Both the position numbers and the translations under genes were made by a program. From positions 1 to 13,789 of the forward strand of contig JAEUHU010000249.1 in assembly GCA_016793305.1 (NCBI GenBank): a stretch of 13,789 nucleotides of DNA, given 5' to 3'. The notes under the pieces were generated by a model, which saw only the letters and a program-made list of their open reading frames with translations, searched no databases and had not been told where the DNA came from. This DNA is from Planctomycetota bacterium (GTDB lineage Bacteria; Planctomycetota; UBA1135; UBA2386). Shown one piece after another: positions 12,911 through 13,789 of the stretch (position 1 is the stretch's first letter; every line of letters starts with the position of its first letter).

Positions 12911-13789
12911 GGCGACAACCGGACCCGCGCGTCGACCGCGCGATGCAGGAGGTCGGAGACGATCAGGGCGAGCAGCGTGACCACCGAGCCGATCACCACG
13001 AGCGCCATCAGCATCGGCTGGTCCTGTTCCATCACGGCGCGGTAGGCGAGGTGGCCGAACCCGTCGAGCGAGAACATCTGCTCGACGACGATCGAGCCAC
13101 CGACCAGCATCGGCAACAGGCTGCCGGCAAGCGTCGCGACCGGCGCACAGCCGTGGCGCAGCACGCGCCAGACGACCAAGTCCCGCTCCACGCCGAGCGC
13201 CCGCAGGTTCTGCACGAACGGTGCGCGCATCACCGTGGCGACCGAGTCGCGCACGAAGCGCGCCACCATCACCAGTGGCCCGATCGCCATCACCGTCACC
13301 GGCAGCACCAGGTGCCAGGCGAAGTCGAGCACCTGCCAAGGCAGCGTCCAGTGCTCGGCACCGGGCGAACGCATGCCGCTCGCCGGCAGGACCGGCAGCC
13401 ACAGCACCGCGAGCCCGAGGGTCAGCAACGTCGCCAGCAGGAACTCCGGGATGCCGGCCCCGAACAGCATCAGCACCGACGCCCAGCGGTCGCCACCGCG
13501 GCCGGCCCGCAAACCGAGCCACGCGCCGAGTGCCGTGCCGCCGACCACCGACAGCAGCAGCGCCATCGTGCCGAGCCACATCGTCACCGGCAGCGCCTGG
13601 CCGAGCCGCCGCCACAGCGCCGCGTCGTCGCCCTCGGGTCCGGCGAAGCGCAGCTGCAGGGCGTTCTCGAGCCACGCGCCGTAGCGCTGCAGCAGCGGGC
13701 GCGGCTCCAGCGTCACGGGGTCGACCATGCCGTACTGCACGCGCAGGCGCAGCAGCGAATGGGCGCGCGAGTGCACGGCTTCGGCGCCC
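12907..13789 (-). CDS. yejB: YejB-like peptide ABC transporter permease (DppB/OppB superfamily), 5' end outside window
   Basis: The frame runs off the right edge, so the start and first helix are missing; about 293 residues are visible. LPVTMWLGTMALLLSVVGG, GIPEFLLATLLTL, WHLVLPVTVMAIGP, the EAA-type loop RALGVERDLVVWRVLRHG, and VEQMFSLDGFGHLAYRAVME are all in the order of the YejB/DppB permease domain. The final SDLLHRAVDARVRLSP is the usual end of such proteins. It pairs with the yejE-like gene, overlapping it by four bases (ATGA), and together they would form the channel that imports peptides delivered by a periplasmic binding protein. The binding protein and ATPase are expected upstream, outside the window. 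A GTG at 13776 lies in frame but is unlikely to be the real start, because the N-terminal helix would be lacking. Confidence 0.88.
   Translation of the reverse strand, partial: GAEAVHSRAHSLLRLRVQYGMVDPVTLEPRPLLQRYGAWLENALQLRFAGPEGDDAALWRRLGQALPVTMWLGTMALLLSVVGGTALGAWLGLRAGRGGDRWASVLMLFGAGIPEFLLATLLTLGLAVLWLPVLPASGMRSPGAEHWTLPWQVLDFAWHLVLPVTVMAIGPLVMVARFVRDSVATVMRAPFVQNLRALGVERDLVVWRVLRHGCAPVATLAGSLLPMLVGGSIVVEQMFSLDGFGHLAYRAVMEQDQPMLMALVVIGSVVTLLALIVSDLLHRAVDARVRLSP

Noticed and set aside
1..13789. CRISPR arrays, insertion sequences, att sites, rRNA or toxin-antitoxin modules
   Set aside because: No regularly spaced repeats, transposase motifs, terminal inverted repeats with target duplications, or RNA gene signatures were seen by eye on either strand.

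Overview
This is an ordinary-looking chromosomal stretch from a high-GC bacterium, with strong G/C preference at third codon positions. Several points suggest a deep-branching Planctomycetota-like organism: few convincing Shine-Dalgarno sites, GTG and TTG starts, a lamin-tail-domain exoprotein with a C-terminal domain of a style I associate with planctomycete secreted proteins, and lone housekeeping genes scattered among small operons. This assignment is inference from gene style, not a database match. I see no phage, transposon, CRISPR array, tRNA or rRNA. No gap between genes exceeds about 240 bp.

Layout. (1) Bases 2-811 (+): the C-terminal part of a POT/PTR proton-coupled peptide transporter. 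It converges on recN (905-2647, -), and a perfect 15-bp palindrome lies between them. (2) 2830-3279 (-): a compact methyltransferase-like protein with a PCC motif, separated from recN by a 182-bp leader rich in dyads. (3) 3417-7470 (-): a tightly packed operon transcribed ctaA, ctaB, ABC ATPase, ABC-2 permease, DUF420 (CtaM/YozB-like). The first three junctions are 4-nt ATGA/GTGA overlaps and the last is a 7-nt gap. Together they make heme A and probably support assembly of the heme-copper oxidase. (4) 7578-8608 (-): an exported TPR protein preceded by a 58-residue helical protein; neither function is known. (5) 8849-9952 (+): a secreted lamin-tail-domain protein. (6) 9971-10696 (-): rsmD, divergent from moaA (10799-11824, +). 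(7) 11840-13789 (-): yejE-like and yejB-like peptide importer permeases, the latter cut by the window end.

How the genes fit together. The window combines peptide uptake (POT porter and Yej-type ABC importer), DNA repair (RecN), rRNA methylation (RsmD), molybdenum cofactor synthesis (MoaA) and respiratory oxidase biogenesis. The most interesting unit is the heme A operon, because an uncharacterised ABC exporter is translationally coupled between ctaB and the DUF420 gene. All three convergent gene pairs are separated by hairpins without U-tracts, and two of those hairpins include a stop codon. I did not find a clearly new defence or mobile system.
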